Below, piece after piece: positions 33,341 to 43,275 of a DNA stretch of 64,000 nucleotides. A program made the translations under genes and the position numbers. Location of the stretch: NCBI RefSeq assembly GCF_004634425.1, contig NZ_SBJL01000001.1, forward strand, positions 283,001 to 347,000, written 5' to 3'. Within the stretch, counting starts at the first letter, position 1. Each line of letters starts with the position of its first letter. The notes beneath the pieces are model-generated. The model made no database searches. It was not told where the DNA came from and saw only the letters and a program-made list of their open reading frames with translations. Source of the stretch: Vitreimonas flagellata (GTDB taxonomy: Bacteria > Pseudomonadota > Alphaproteobacteria > Caulobacterales > Aquidulcibacteraceae).

Positions 33341-35548
33341 ATGGCAAAGACGTCGCGCAAGAAGACGCGCGCGCCGGCGCAGAAAACGCCGATGCTGAAA
33401 AGCCCGCAGCGTTTCATCAATCGTGAGCTCTCGTGGCTCGCGTTCAACACGCGCGTGCTTGAAGAAGCCGAGAACCCGAACCATCCGCTGCTGGAGCGGC
33501 TGCGCTTTCTCTCGATCTCCGCGTCGAACCTCGATGAATTCTTCATGGTGCGCGTCGCCGGCTTGCATGAGCAAGTGAAGGCGGGCGCGACGGTGCTGAG
33601 CCTCGATGGCGCGACGCCGACGGAGCAATTGTCGCGTGTGCACGCCGCGGCGACGCAACTGATCGATCGCCAGCAAGCGCGTTGGGCCGCGTTGCGCACC
33701 GAGATGCGCGGCGCAGGCATTTCGGTGCTCGATCCGGAAGAATTGACGAAGGACGAACGGAGCTTCCTTAAGCTTCTGTTCATGACGGAAGTTTTTCCGC
33801 TGCTAACGCCGCTCGCGGTCGATCCGGCGCATCCGTTTCCGTTCATTCCGAATTTGGGCTTCGCCATCGCGCTCCAGCTGAAGCGCAAGAGCGACGGCCG
33901 CGCGCTGAACGCGTTGATCCCTGTGCCCAGCCAAGTGGCGCGCTTCATCGATATCACATTGGCGCATCCGAAGATGACCTCGCCGGGCGAACGGGTGCAG
34001 CGCCGCTTCCTAACGCTGGAAGACACGATCACGCTCTTCCTGGATGAGCTCTTTCCCGGCTACAACGTCGAAGCGCAGGGCTGCTTCCGCGTCGTGCGTG
34101 ATAGCGACATCGAAATTCAGGAAGAAGCCGAAGACCTCGTGCGTGAATTCGAGGCGCGCCTGAAAGAGCGCCGCTTGGGCGATATCGTGCGTCTGAAGAT
34201 CGACGCGCGCATGCCGGAAGATTTGCGCGCGTTCATCATTCACGAGATCGAAGCCGACGCGCGCGATGTGTTCATCGTCGATGGCATGTTGGGCTTGTCT
34301 GCGCTCTCGGCGTTAGTCGGCGAGGAGCGCCCGGAGCTGAAATTCCCGCGCTACGAGCCGCGCTTTCCGGAACGCATCAAGGATTTTGGCGGCGATTGCT
34401 TTGCCGCGATCCGCGCTAAGGACATGCTGGTCCACCATCCGTTTGAGTCATTCGACTCGGTGGTGCAGTTCGTGCGCCAAGCGGCTGCCGATCCGGCGGT
34501 GGTGGCGATCAAGCAGACGCTCTATCGGACTTCGAAGGATTCGCCGATCGTTGCCGCGCTTGTGGCGGCTGCCGAAGCGGGCAAGAACGTCACGGCGCTG
34601 ATCGAGATCAAGGCGCGCTTTGACGAAGAAGCGAACCTGAAACTTGCGCAGACTTTGGAGCGCGCGGGCTGCTCGGTCGTCTATGGCTTTATCGATTACA
34701 AGACGCACGCGAAGGTGAGCTTGGTGGTGCGGCGCGAGGCGGACGGCCTGCGCACCTACACGCACTTCGGCACCGGCAATTATCACCCGATCACGGCGAA
34801 GGTTTACACCGACCTCTCGCTCTTCACCTGCGATCCGGCTTTGGGCCGCGACGCAGGGCGTCTGTTCAATTTTGTCACTGGCTATGCGCGCCCCGCGCAG
34901 CTGGAAAAGATCGCCATGTCGCCGATCTCGATCAAATCGACTCTGCTGCAATTGATCGAAGACGAGATCGCGCATGTGCGCGCGGGCCGCGATGGCGCCA
35001 TCTGGGCCAAGCTCAACGCTCTGGTGCACCCTGAGATCATCGACGCGCTTTATCGCGCCTCGAACGAGGGCGTGAAGATCGAATTGGTCGTGCGCGGCAT
35101 CTGCTGCTTGCGGCCGGGCGTGCCGGGTATGTCAGAGAATATCCGCGTCAAATCGATCGTGGGTCGCTTCCTAGAGCATGCGCGCATCGTCTGTTTCGGC
35201 AATGGAGCGAAATTGCCGAACGCGAACGCCAAAGTCTTCCTCACCTCGGCCGATTGGATGCCGCGGAACCTGGAGCGCCGGGTTGAGGTCATGTGTCCGG
35301 TTGAAAACCCGACCGTTCACCAGCAAGTACTCGACCAGATCATGGTGGCGAACCTCAATGACGAGGCGCAATCCTGGTATATGAACCAGGACGGGGTATT
35401 TAAGCGGGTCGATGTTTCCAAGCTTCCGGACGAGCCGTTCAGTGCGCACAATTACTTCATGCGCAACCCGAGCCTCTCGGGCCGCGGTCGTGCGGGCAAA
35501 GGCGACGCGCCCGCCGCGTTCGATCACATCGGCGCACGCACCAGCTAA
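33341..35548 (+). CDS. ppk: Polyphosphate kinase 1
   Basis: Makes inorganic polyphosphate from ATP. The 735-residue protein has the N-domain start [20 protein letters not shown] and [14 protein letters not shown]. The catalytic PLD-like halves contain [19 protein letters not shown], with the autophosphorylated histidine. Also present are [21 protein letters not shown] and the C-terminal [20 protein letters not shown]. All family blocks are intact and length is normal. It sits between hdaA and ppx on one strand, so polyphosphate synthesis and breakdown genes are probably cotranscribed. Confidence 0.97.
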   Translation: MAKTSRKKTRAPAQKTPMLKSPQRFINRELSWLAFNTRVLEEAENPNHPLLERLRFLSISASNLDEFFMVRVAGLHEQVKAGATVLSLDGATPTEQLSRVHAAATQLIDRQQARWAALRTEMRGAGISVLDPEELTKDERSFLKLLFMTEVFPLLTPLAVDPAHPFPFIPNLGFAIALQLKRKSDGRALNALIPVPSQVARFIDITLAHPKMTSPGERVQRRFLTLEDTITLFLDELFPGYNVEAQGCFRVVRDSDIEIQEEAEDLVREFEARLKERRLGDIVRLKIDARMPEDLRAFIIHEIEADARDVFIVDGMLGLSALSALVGEERPELKFPRYEPRFPERIKDFGGDCFAAIRAKDMLVHHPFESFDSVVQFVRQAAADPAVVAIKQTLYRTSKDSPIVAALVAAAEAGKNVTALIEIKARFDEEANLKLAQTLERAGCSVVYGFIDYKTHAKVSLVVRREADGLRTYTHFGTGNYHPITAKVYTDLSLFTCDPALGRDAGRLFNFVTGYARPAQLEKIAMSPISIKSTLLQLIEDEIAHVRAGRDGAIWAKLNALVHPEIIDALYRASNEGVKIELVVRGICCLRPGVPGMSENIRVKSIVGRFLEHARIVCFGNGAKLPNANAKVFLTSADWMPRNLERRVEVMCPVENPTVHQQVLDQIMVANLNDEAQSWYMNQDGVFKRVDVSKLPDEPFSAHNYFMRNPSLSGRGRAGKGDAPAAFDHIGARTS

Positions 35549-35560
35549 GGCATTTGAGCA

Positions 35561-37057
35561 ATGAGCCGGGCCCCGCTGCGCGACGGCCAGGAAAGCGCCG
35601 TCATCGACGTCGGCTCCAATTCGGTGCGCCTGGTCGTCTATCGCATCGACGGCCGCGCCATGACGCCGATCTTGAACGAGAAGGTCATGGCGGGCTTGGG
35701 GCGCGATCTTTCGCGCACGGGCGCTCTCTCGAAGGATGGCGTCGAACAGGCGATGCGGGCGCTGAAGCGCTTTGCGACTCTGATTGAAGCGGCCGGCGTG
35801 CGCAGCGTGTTTGCGGTGGGTACAGCGGCGGTGCGCGACGCGAGCGACGGGCAGGCGTTTGCGGCGCGTATGCAAGCTGAGACCGGAATCGCACTGCGCA
35901 TTCTCGACGGCGCCGATGAAGCGCGCCTCTCCGCTTTGGGCGTCAGCGCAGGTGTGGCCGATGCGAAGGGCGTTGTCGGCGATTTGGGCGGCGCAAGCCT
36001 TGAGCTAATCGAGATTGGTCCGAAAGGCGTTGGCCGTGGAGAGACCTTTCCTTTGGGCCCGCTCAGCCTCATCGAAGGCAAGGAATTCGACTACGACGAC
36101 GTCACCAAGCGCGTGAATGCGAGCCTCAAGAGATCGAGCGTGCTCGGCAAGACGCGGGGCAATTTCTACGCGGTCGGCGGCGCCTGGCGTGCATTGGGGC
36201 GGATTGATATCGCGCTCTCGAACCACCCGCTTGGCGTTTTGCATTTGCATGAGATGAGCCGCAGCGAAGTGCTGAAGGTCGTCGATGTCGTGCGCAAGCA
36301 GAGTAAGCGCTCGCTGGAGAAGCTCGAAGAAGCAGCGGCGAAGCGCGCGGATTCGCTGCCCTACGCCGCTGTCGTGCTTGAACGCGTGATGCTGGAGGGC
36401 CAGTTCGAGCGCGTGTTTCTCTCTGCCTTTGGTTTGCGCGAAGGCGTTCTGATTGAGCGCATGAGCGAAGCAGCACTTCAGGAAGATCCGCTGATTGCGA
36501 CAGCCGATGCGTTGGCCGGGCGCATGTCGCGCACGCGCAAATTTGGCCCCGCACTCGAGCAATGGATTGCGCCGATGTTCGAGGGGCAAACTCTGGTCTT
36601 CCCCGAAAAGCGCGAGCGTGTGCTGCGGGGTGCGGCCGCGCGCCTGGCCGACATTGGCGGGCCACTGCATCCGGATCAGCGCGTCGAAGTGATCTTCGAT
36701 CTCATCCTGCGCGCGCCCCTGGCGGCGGTGAGCCACGCCGAGCGCGCGTTCCTGGCGGCGGCCATTCACCACCGCTACGACAAGGGCCCGCCACGCCACG
36801 CCACCGCCTATCTGCGCCTGCTCAATGAAGAGCAGCAGATTGCTGCGGCAGGCTTGGGGGCGGCTTTGCGGCTTGGCGCTGATCTTTCTGGGCGAAGCGA
36901 GACGCTTTTGGCTAACTTTGAGCTGCGCGTAGTTGACGGCAGGCTGCAGCTTCGGGTGAAGAAGAGCGCAGCCCATCTATTCACGGAGACGGCGCAGCGG
37001 CGTCTGGATTACGCCGCCGCCGCGCTCGGCTTGGTATCGGAGACGAAAATCATATGA
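35561..37057 (+). CDS. ppx: Exopolyphosphatase / GppA-type phosphatase
   Basis: Degrades polyphosphate from its ends, and related enzymes also hydrolyse pppGpp. The 498-residue protein shows the ASKHA fold: phosphate 1 loop VIDVGSNSVRLVVYRI, FAVGTAAVRDASDG, and phosphate 2 loop GVVGDLGGASLELIEI with GPLSLIEG. A C-terminal HD-like helical half follows (AAIHHRYDKGPPRHATAYLRLLNEEQQIAAAGLGAALRLG). Glu in the catalytic DEARLSALGV segment is present. It overlaps the next gene by four bases. Confidence 0.95.
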   Translation: MSRAPLRDGQESAVIDVGSNSVRLVVYRIDGRAMTPILNEKVMAGLGRDLSRTGALSKDGVEQAMRALKRFATLIEAAGVRSVFAVGTAAVRDASDGQAFAARMQAETGIALRILDGADEARLSALGVSAGVADAKGVVGDLGGASLELIEIGPKGVGRGETFPLGPLSLIEGKEFDYDDVTKRVNASLKRSSVLGKTRGNFYAVGGAWRALGRIDIALSNHPLGVLHLHEMSRSEVLKVVDVVRKQSKRSLEKLEEAAAKRADSLPYAAVVLERVMLEGQFERVFLSAFGLREGVLIERMSEAALQEDPLIATADALAGRMSRTRKFGPALEQWIAPMFEGQTLVFPEKRERVLRGAAARLADIGGPLHPDQRVEVIFDLILRAPLAAVSHAERAFLAAAIHHRYDKGPPRHATAYLRLLNEEQQIAAAGLGAALRLGADLSGRSETLLANFELRVVDGRLQLRVKKSAAHLFTETAQRRLDYAAAALGLVSETKII

Positions 37058-37314
37058 GCGACACCCCGCCTGACCGCCTCGCGGTCGATCCCGACAGCCC
37101 GCACTACAACGCCGAGATTTTGGAGCGCGGCGTGGGCATTCGCTTCAACGGCAACGAGAAGACCAACGTCGAGGAATATTGCGTGTCCGAGGGCTGGGTG
37201 CGCCTGGCTGTGGGCAAGACGCTGGATCGCAGGGGCAAGCAGCTCACGATCAAATATTCCGGCAAAGTGGAACCCTATTTCCAGGACTCGACCGGCGAGC
37301 CGAGCGAGTCGTAA
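37054..37314 (+). CDS. DUF3297 family protein
   Basis: An 86-residue cytosolic protein. The pattern PPDRLAVDPDSPHYN near the start, IGIRFNG-type strand (GVGIRFNGNEKTNVEEYC), then EGWVRLAVGKTLDRRGKQLTIKYSG, is diagnostic for DUF3297, a short family widespread in Proteobacteria without known role. The ATG overlaps the ppx stop (ATGA), so it is coupled to polyphosphate metabolism genes at least in expression. Confidence 0.9.
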   Translation: MSDTPPDRLAVDPDSPHYNAEILERGVGIRFNGNEKTNVEEYCVSEGWVRLAVGKTLDRRGKQLTIKYSGKVEPYFQDSTGEPSES

Positions 37315-37371
37315 TCGCTTGGGATAAGTCCGCGCTGGCGGGCCCATGGGCGCCGGGTCCATAATGGCCCG

Positions 37372-39399
37372 GTGAGCGAGGAACTCGGACCCAGAAAGCT
37401 GGCGGCGATCATGTCGATCGACATCGCCGGCTATTCGGCGATGACCGAAATCGACGAGGCGCAGGCCGCGTCGATGGTGAGCGCCTTGCGCGGCGCGTTG
37501 GAAGGCGCGGCACTCGTGCACGGCGGGCGCATCTTCAACACGGCCGGCGACGGCTTCATGCTTGAATTTTGCAGCGCCGCTGGCGCGTTGGGCGCGGCCG
37601 AGCTGCTGTGGAGCAATGTCGAGCGCGGCAGCGTGCGTGTCGGCGTGCATATCGGCGACGTGTTGGTGACGCAGACCGGCGATCTGCTTGGGCATAGCGT
37701 CAACGTCGCGGCGCGCTTGCAACAGGTGGCGCAGCCGGGCGCGACGATCGTGTCGATGGATGTGCGCCGCGCAGTACGCGGCAAGCTGGCGCAGCGACTG
37801 CATCCGGCGGGCGCCGTGCATCTCGATAAGATGGCCGAGACGATTGAGATTTTCTCGCTCGAACCTGTCGCCTCCGCCAAGCCGCGCACGCGTAAGGCAG
37901 AGCCTGTGCTGGCGGTGCTGCCGTTCGACAATGAGAGCGACGCGCCGGAGATGGATTATTTTTCCGACGGCGTGGCCGATGAGATTATCTCGACGTTGCT
38001 GCGCCAATCGACGATCAAAGTGATCGGGCGCACCTCGGCGTTTCAGTTCCGCGGCGATCGAAAAACAGAGGCGGCGCGGGTGCTGAAAGCGTCGCATGTG
38101 CTGGATGGGGCGGTGCGCTGCAGCGGCACGCGTTTGCGTGCGAGCGTGCAATTGATCGACGCGAGCACTGGGATGGCGCTTTGGAGCGAGCGCTATGAAG
38201 GCGATCGCTTCGATGCGTTCGCGCTCGAGGATGACATTGCGGGGCGTGTCGCGGCTTCGCTCAGGCGGTCGCTGACGCAAGTGGAGCGTGCACATCCGAT
38301 CGATCCGGCGGCGTATGAGCTTTATCTCCGCGCGCGCCAGATCTGGTTGCTGATGAGCGATGTCGAGGAAGATCAGGCCTCGGTGCTGCTCGAACGCTGC
38401 GTGGCGCTGGCGCCGGATTTCGCCATTGGCTGGGCGACGTTGGCGAGTGTGCGGGCGTTGCTGTTGCCGCGCGACCGCGATGCGATCGGCTCGCCTGAGC
38501 ATGATGCAGCGCTTGAGGCGGCGCATCGCGCGCTGGAGCTTGATCCTGAGTGCGCGCAAGCGCTGACGGCGCTGTCGCTGCTGAAGCCAGCGTTCGCCGA
38601 GCATGGCGAGAAAATCCGGCTAGTGAATGAAGCGCTGAAGCGCACGCCGAACGATGCGTCGCTGCATGTGGCGCGCGCGGCATGGCTTTATGGCGTCGGG
38701 CGGTTGAAGGATGCGGCCAAGGCGCTGGAAACGGCGAGTTTGCTCGATCCGCTCGGGCCGGCGGTTGAAGGTGTGCGCGCGAGCTTGGCGACGGCGCGCG
38801 GCGAGGTGCAGACGGCGTATGAGATCATTAGCGCAGCGTGGCGGCGCTGGCCGGACTCGCCGTTCATTTGGTATTTGATGTGGACGACGCTCTGCGTCGC
38901 TAAGCGTCCAGACGAAGCCGAGGCGCTCGCAGCACCCGGCGTGCCGCCGCGTTGGGGTGTGACCGAGCATGATGTCGGCGTGTTGCGCACTTATGCGGCG
39001 TTGCTGCACTTGAGCGCGGAAGATCGGCGGCAAGCGTTCTCCGCTATGCTGGATGCGCTGGCGCAAAGCCGTGAGCCATTACCTTTATCGAGCGTGTTGG
39101 TCGCTGCGGGCGCGGGTTGCGCTGACCAGGCTTTTGATCTGCTCAATGCTGCGCTCGATTCTGGGCGCGATCTAACTCCAGACAACCACAAGGGCTTCGG
39201 CATGGCGCGCTCACAGGCGCCGCTACAATTGTTTGTCAGCACGGGCGGGACGCCGATCTGGCAGTTCGAGCGTTTTCCAGCGCTCGCGGCGCGCTTGGGG
39301 CTTGCGCAATATTGGCTGGAAACCAAGCAATGGCCCGATTGCGCGGCCTTCGTGGACTACGATTTCAAGGGGCTCTGCGCGCAGGCGCTAAAGGCCTGA
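37372..39399 (+). CDS. Class III cyclase-domain / TolB-like / TPR protein
   Basis: A 675-residue soluble protein in three parts. Residues 8-145 are a class III nucleotidyl cyclase domain: metal aspartates in SIDIAGYS (D17) and GDGF (D60), and NVAARL with N111 and R115. The adenine-specifying Lys usually seen before the second metal motif is Asn56 (RIFNTAGDG), while Asp104 is kept, so activity or substrate is uncertain. Residues about 180-310 form the FlgO/TolB-N-like region starting VLAVLPFDNES. The rest holds TPR-like helices. GTG start at 37372. It follows the ppk-ppx-DUF3297 unit by 57 bases. Confidence 0.88.
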   Translation: MSEELGPRKLAAIMSIDIAGYSAMTEIDEAQAASMVSALRGALEGAALVHGGRIFNTAGDGFMLEFCSAAGALGAAELLWSNVERGSVRVGVHIGDVLVTQTGDLLGHSVNVAARLQQVAQPGATIVSMDVRRAVRGKLAQRLHPAGAVHLDKMAETIEIFSLEPVASAKPRTRKAEPVLAVLPFDNESDAPEMDYFSDGVADEIISTLLRQSTIKVIGRTSAFQFRGDRKTEAARVLKASHVLDGAVRCSGTRLRASVQLIDASTGMALWSERYEGDRFDAFALEDDIAGRVAASLRRSLTQVERAHPIDPAAYELYLRARQIWLLMSDVEEDQASVLLERCVALAPDFAIGWATLASVRALLLPRDRDAIGSPEHDAALEAAHRALELDPECAQALTALSLLKPAFAEHGEKIRLVNEALKRTPNDASLHVARAAWLYGVGRLKDAAKALETASLLDPLGPAVEGVRASLATARGEVQTAYEIISAAWRRWPDSPFIWYLMWTTLCVAKRPDEAEALAAPGVPPRWGVTEHDVGVLRTYAALLHLSAEDRRQAFSAMLDALAQSREPLPLSSVLVAAGAGCADQAFDLLNAALDSGRDLTPDNHKGFGMARSQAPLQLFVSTGGTPIWQFERFPALAARLGLAQYWLETKQWPDCAAFVDYDFKGLCAQALKA

Positions 39400-39483
39400 G
39401 ATCGCAGTTTGTGCGCTTGCGAAGTTTGACAATTCCATCACACAAACGAATCCGAACTGTCATCGACCATCCCTAAAGGCCCG

Positions 39484-39504
39484 CCTCGGACTGCTGATCC
39501 GAGG
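39484..39504 (+). promoter_or_regulatory. Small hairpin in the leader of the TonB-dependent receptor gene
   Basis: CCTCGGA pairs with TCCGAGG over a seven-base loop, ending 11 bases before the ATG and close to the ribosome binding region (CTGGGA). It could influence translation start. No known riboswitch or iron-box sequence is apparent in 39400-39515; a TTGACA at about 39427 may be a -35 element. Confidence 0.3.
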
Positions 39505-39515
39505 GGGTTCTGGGA

Positions 39516-41831
39516 ATGCGAATTCGTATGTCGAAAGCCGCGCTTATGAGCGCCGCGATGGTGTTGGGCGCAGCCGCGCAAGCGCACGCACAAGAGGCCG
39601 GAGAAGATCGCGGCACGCAGACGGCCGAGGATATCGTCGTTCTGGGCAACATTCAGTACCGCGACCGCATCGAAGGCGCGCCGCCGGTGCTGGAATATGG
39701 CTTGGACTTCTTCCAACGCTTTGAGCCGCGCACCGTCGGCGACATGCTGAAGCGCACGCCGAGCGCTGCGTTCGCGGGCTCCGACATCGGTGAGTATGAC
39801 GATCTGCAACTGCGCGGCTTGGGCGCCGGTTACACGCAAGTCTTGATCAATGGCGAACGCGCGCCGGGTTCTGGTTTCGATCGTACTTTCTTTGTCGATC
39901 GCATTCCGGCGGAATTGGTTGAGCGCGTTGAAATCGTGCGCAGCAGCTCCGCCAACCGCTCGGGCGATGCGGTCGCGGGCGCGCTGAATATCGTGATGCG
40001 CGACGGCTATTCGCTGGATGGCGGCTATGTCCGTGGCGGCGCGCAGCTTTACAGCGACGACGAAGTCGAAGGCTTACTTGGCGTGGTGTATGGCGGCGAA
40101 GTGGGCCCCGCGCGCGTGCTGCTCGGCTTCAATTACCAAGGTCGCCACAACCCGAAGGACAAATTCTCGGAGCGCTTCGACGAACCGGGTGGCTCGCTCG
40201 ACAATATCGAAGTGCAATCGGACGTGCGCGACGGCGAAGACTATACCTTCAATGGCTCGGTGTTCTTGCCGGTCGGCGAAGGTGAGTTACAGCTCTCCGG
40301 CGTGTATGTGCGCACGGACCGCGAAGAGATTGAGAATTCCGCCGAGTACGAAGGCGGTGACCTGACCACGCTTGTGCCAGGCTTTGCCTTCATCGAGCAA
40401 TCGAATATGGCGTTCGGCGCCGATTTCGAGCACCCGCTGTTTGGCGGGAAATTCGAAGTCGATTTGGGCTTCGCGCGTTTCGAAGAAGACAGCACCGAAG
40501 GCGAAACCGAAACTTCGTTCGATGGCGGCTTGGCCGAAGCGTTCGAAGGCGGCGAAGAGCGCCTCAATTTCACCGACGACGAATGGACGGCCTCGATCGG
40601 CCAGGAATTCGCGCTGGGCGGCGAAACGCGCTTCGAAATCGGCGTCGACTATTCCAGCCGTCTGCGTGAAGGCATCGCATCCGAACGTGAATTCGAGATC
40701 GACGGGCCGCCGCCGTACGCCGCTGACCCCTACACCGATCCGAACGCTGAAACCGATGAGGGCCTGCTCGATGGCGGCGATTTCGAAATCGAAGAACGCC
40801 GCATCGACCCGTACCTGATGCTCTCGGGCGTCAACGGCCGCATGCAGTGGGAAACCGGTCTGCGTTACGAGATGACCGAGCTCGACGTGACCGATCGCGA
40901 CGAAGGCGAGACGGCGTCGAACGATTACAACATCCTCCTGCCATCAGCACACCTGCGCTTTGATCTCTCGGAAGATAATCGCCTGAATTTCAGCGTCGCA
41001 CGCACCGTGCGTCGTCCGAACTTCCGCGAGATCATGCCGACGACGTTTGAAGGCGAGTTCGAAGACAACGATTTCGTCGGCAATCCGGGCATCGATCCGG
41101 AAGCGGCCTGGGGTATCGATGTCGGCTTTGAGCGCCGCTTGGGCCGGGCCGGCGTGTTCGGTGTGAATTTATTCTATCGCGACGTTCAGGACGTCATTGA
41201 ACTCTACAACACCGGCACGATCACCGACGACTTCCTCGACGATTACCAAGACTGGCTCGATGACGGCAATGTCGGCGCGATCGAGGATTTCGTGGACGAT
41301 GAAGGCGACCCCATCGTCTATGAATACAGCATCCGCAACACGGGCGACGGCGCCGTGTGGGGTGCGGAGATCGATCTCTCGACGCCACTGACCATGTTCG
41401 GTCTCGAAGACACCGGCGTGTTCGTGAACTATTCGTGGCTCGACTCGGAAATCGACGACGAATTCGGCTCGCGTCGCTTCAACAATCAATCCGAGTATGT
41501 GTTCAATGTGGGCTTCATCCACGATATGCCGACTTTGAACACGTCCTTCGGCGCGACCTATCGCCAGCAAGGCGATGCGTTCACGCGCATCCTCGGCGAA
41601 GAGGTCAATATCTCGTACGGCGCTGATTTGGAGCTATTTGTCGAACACCGCATCGGCGAGCGCTTCTCGCTGCGCCTCACCGGTTCGAACCTGCTCGATT
41701 CCTCGAAGGACGAAGTGTTCGATAAGTTCCTGACCGAAGCCGATCAGCTCGCGCGGAACTATGACGAGTATGAATTGGAGACCGAAACTGCAGGTCCGGT
41801 GTTCCAGCTCGTGGGCCGGTACGCGTTCTAA
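39516..41831 (+). CDS. TonB-dependent outer-membrane receptor
   Basis: A 771-residue outer-membrane transporter that takes up a ligand using energy from TonB. The signal peptide ends near AHA (about residue 24). The plug domain has VGDMLKRTPSAAFAG, LQLRGLGAGYTQVLINGERAPG and ELVERVEIVRSSSANRSGDAVAGALNIVMRDGY. The TonB box may lie in the EDIVVLG region. The remainder alternates acidic loops and strands of a 22-strand barrel, with an aromatic C-terminus (VGRYAF) recognised by the BAM machinery. The substrate is unknown. It is monocistronic, with its own 116-base leader and a terminator after it. Confidence 0.95.
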   Translation: MRIRMSKAALMSAAMVLGAAAQAHAQEAGEDRGTQTAEDIVVLGNIQYRDRIEGAPPVLEYGLDFFQRFEPRTVGDMLKRTPSAAFAGSDIGEYDDLQLRGLGAGYTQVLINGERAPGSGFDRTFFVDRIPAELVERVEIVRSSSANRSGDAVAGALNIVMRDGYSLDGGYVRGGAQLYSDDEVEGLLGVVYGGEVGPARVLLGFNYQGRHNPKDKFSERFDEPGGSLDNIEVQSDVRDGEDYTFNGSVFLPVGEGELQLSGVYVRTDREEIENSAEYEGGDLTTLVPGFAFIEQSNMAFGADFEHPLFGGKFEVDLGFARFEEDSTEGETETSFDGGLAEAFEGGEERLNFTDDEWTASIGQEFALGGETRFEIGVDYSSRLREGIASEREFEIDGPPPYAADPYTDPNAETDEGLLDGGDFEIEERRIDPYLMLSGVNGRMQWETGLRYEMTELDVTDRDEGETASNDYNILLPSAHLRFDLSEDNRLNFSVARTVRRPNFREIMPTTFEGEFEDNDFVGNPGIDPEAAWGIDVGFERRLGRAGVFGVNLFYRDVQDVIELYNTGTITDDFLDDYQDWLDDGNVGAIEDFVDDEGDPIVYEYSIRNTGDGAVWGAEIDLSTPLTMFGLEDTGVFVNYSWLDSEIDDEFGSRRFNNQSEYVFNVGFIHDMPTLNTSFGATYRQQGDAFTRILGEEVNISYGADLELFVEHRIGERFSLRLTGSNLLDSSKDEVFDKFLTEADQLARNYDEYELETETAGPVFQLVGRYAF

Positions 41832-41857
41832 GCGCGCGGGAGCGAGGTTAAGCAGAG

Positions 41858-41890
41858 CGGCGTCCAGCGAGAGCTGGGCGCCGTTTGCGT
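41858..41890. terminator. Bidirectional hairpin terminator between receptor gene and rnd
   Basis: CGGCGTCCAG (41858-41867) pairs with CTGGGCGCCG (41874-41883) with one G-T pair, then TTTGCGTTTAATT. It separates the convergent receptor gene and rnd, and its 3' edge overlaps the start of the rnd stop region. Confidence 0.65.
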
Positions 41891-43039
41891 TTAATTGTCC
41901 TCGACCGCGACTTTGCCGTTCTTGAGCTTCAGCGCGAGCTTGCCGTGCTTGAGCGCCAGCGCGCGTTCGCCGAACACTTCACGCCGCCAGCCGCGCAGCG
42001 CCCCGACGTCAGCGTCATCATTGGCGGCAATGGCTTCGACATCTGATGCGGAGGCGATCAGGCGCGGCGCCACGCCGTTTTCGTCCGCCTCATAGCGCAG
42101 CAGAACTTTGAGCAGCTCAACCGTGGGCCCAACACTGGATGGCAGCGGCGGCGGACGCGTGTGCTTGTAGACCGGACGATCAGGATCGGCGAAGGCGCGA
42201 TCGAGCGCGTGGATCAAATCCTGCGCCGCGCGCGAATTGCCGAATCCGCGCGGCACGGCACGCATGCGGTCGAAATCGGCGGCGTTCTTGGGGCGATGCT
42301 CGGCGATTTCGTAAAGCGCCTCATCCTTGACGATGCGACCGCGCGGTACGTCGCGTTGTTGCGCTTGGCGTTCGCGCCAGGCGGCGGCGACTTGCAGACC
42401 GAGCACGTAATCCGCCGTTGTCTTGCGCAGCTTCAGGCGCTCCCACGCCTTCTCCGGCGTCGTGTCATAGATGGCCGGATTCGAGAGATTGGCGTGCTCT
42501 TCGTCGAGCCAGTGTAAGCGATTGTCCTTCGCCAGCTTGTCGTGCATGCGCGGATAGATGTCGCGCAGATGCGTGACGTCGGCGAGTGCGTAGGTGAGCT
42601 GGTTTTCCGAGAGCGGGCGGCGGCTCCAATCGGTGAACCGCGAGGATTTGTCCAAGCGGCGCTTCAGCACCTGCTGCACCAGCGCGTCGTAGGCGACGGT
42701 GTCGCCATAGCCGCAGGCCATCGCGGCGATCTGCGTGTCGAAGAGCGGCTTCGGCAGCGATCCGCTGAGGTTCAGGAAGATTTCGAGATCCTGGCGCGCG
42801 GCGTGGAAGACCTTGAGCACGGCTTCATTGGCCATGACCTCAAAGAAGGGCTTCAAATCGATATCCGCTGATAGCGGATCGATCACGGCTTCGACGCCGG
42901 GGGCCGCCGCCTGGATCAAGCAGAGCTTCGGCCAATACGTCGTCTCGCGCATGAATTCGGTGTCGACCGCGACGAAGGGCTGCGCCGCGATCTTGCGGCA
43001 CACGGCTTCCAGCTCAGCGGTTTTGGTGATGACGAGCAT
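41891..43039 (-). CDS. rnd: Ribonuclease D
   Basis: A DEDD-type 3'-5' exoribonuclease that trims tRNA precursors and other small RNA. The 382-residue protein shows FVAVDTEFMRETTYWPKLCLIQ (first Asp-Glu), VFHAARQDLEIFLN (second Asp), and QLTYALADVTHLRDIYP (last acidic with Tyr). This is followed by two HRDC-type helical regions (RAVPRGFGNSRAAQDLIHAL). Length is normal. It is divergent from aspS with a 236-base gap and convergent with the TonB receptor gene. Confidence 0.96.
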   Translation of the reverse strand: MLVITKTAELEAVCRKIAAQPFVAVDTEFMRETTYWPKLCLIQAAAPGVEAVIDPLSADIDLKPFFEVMANEAVLKVFHAARQDLEIFLNLSGSLPKPLFDTQIAAMACGYGDTVAYDALVQQVLKRRLDKSSRFTDWSRRPLSENQLTYALADVTHLRDIYPRMHDKLAKDNRLHWLDEEHANLSNPAIYDTTPEKAWERLKLRKTTADYVLGLQVAAAWRERQAQQRDVPRGRIVKDEALYEIAEHRPKNAADFDRMRAVPRGFGNSRAAQDLIHALDRAFADPDRPVYKHTRPPPLPSSVGPTVELLKVLLRYEADENGVAPRLIASASDVEAIAANDDADVGALRGWRREVFGERALALKHGKLALKLKNGKVAVEDN

Positions 43040-43275
43040 TAGAGTGGTGGTTGGGGCGCGCCGGGGGCTGGGTCAAGAGCAGGCGGGCGCGGGGGCATGG
43101 ATTTGCGCCCTCCAGCGCGCGCTAAAAGCCACGCTGGAACAGTTGGTTGCCGTTTCGGGGACATTGCGGTAGCGCAGCGCTGATCTGCCCTGGGGGCGCC
43201 TGCCTTGACAAGCTGGGCGCCCGCATGCGCCTGTCCGCGCAAATTTCAGCCCGTTTCGACTCTCCGGAGCCCCGC

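Noticed and set aside
37009-38604. A 531-codon minus-strand frame opposite the cyclase/TPR gene
   Set aside because: Arg/His/Gln-rich antisense translation; the plus-strand protein has clear domains.
39400-39515. Possible riboswitch before the TonB-dependent receptor
   Set aside because: Only a seven-base-pair hairpin is visible; no cobalamin, TPP or other conserved core sequence could be found by eye.
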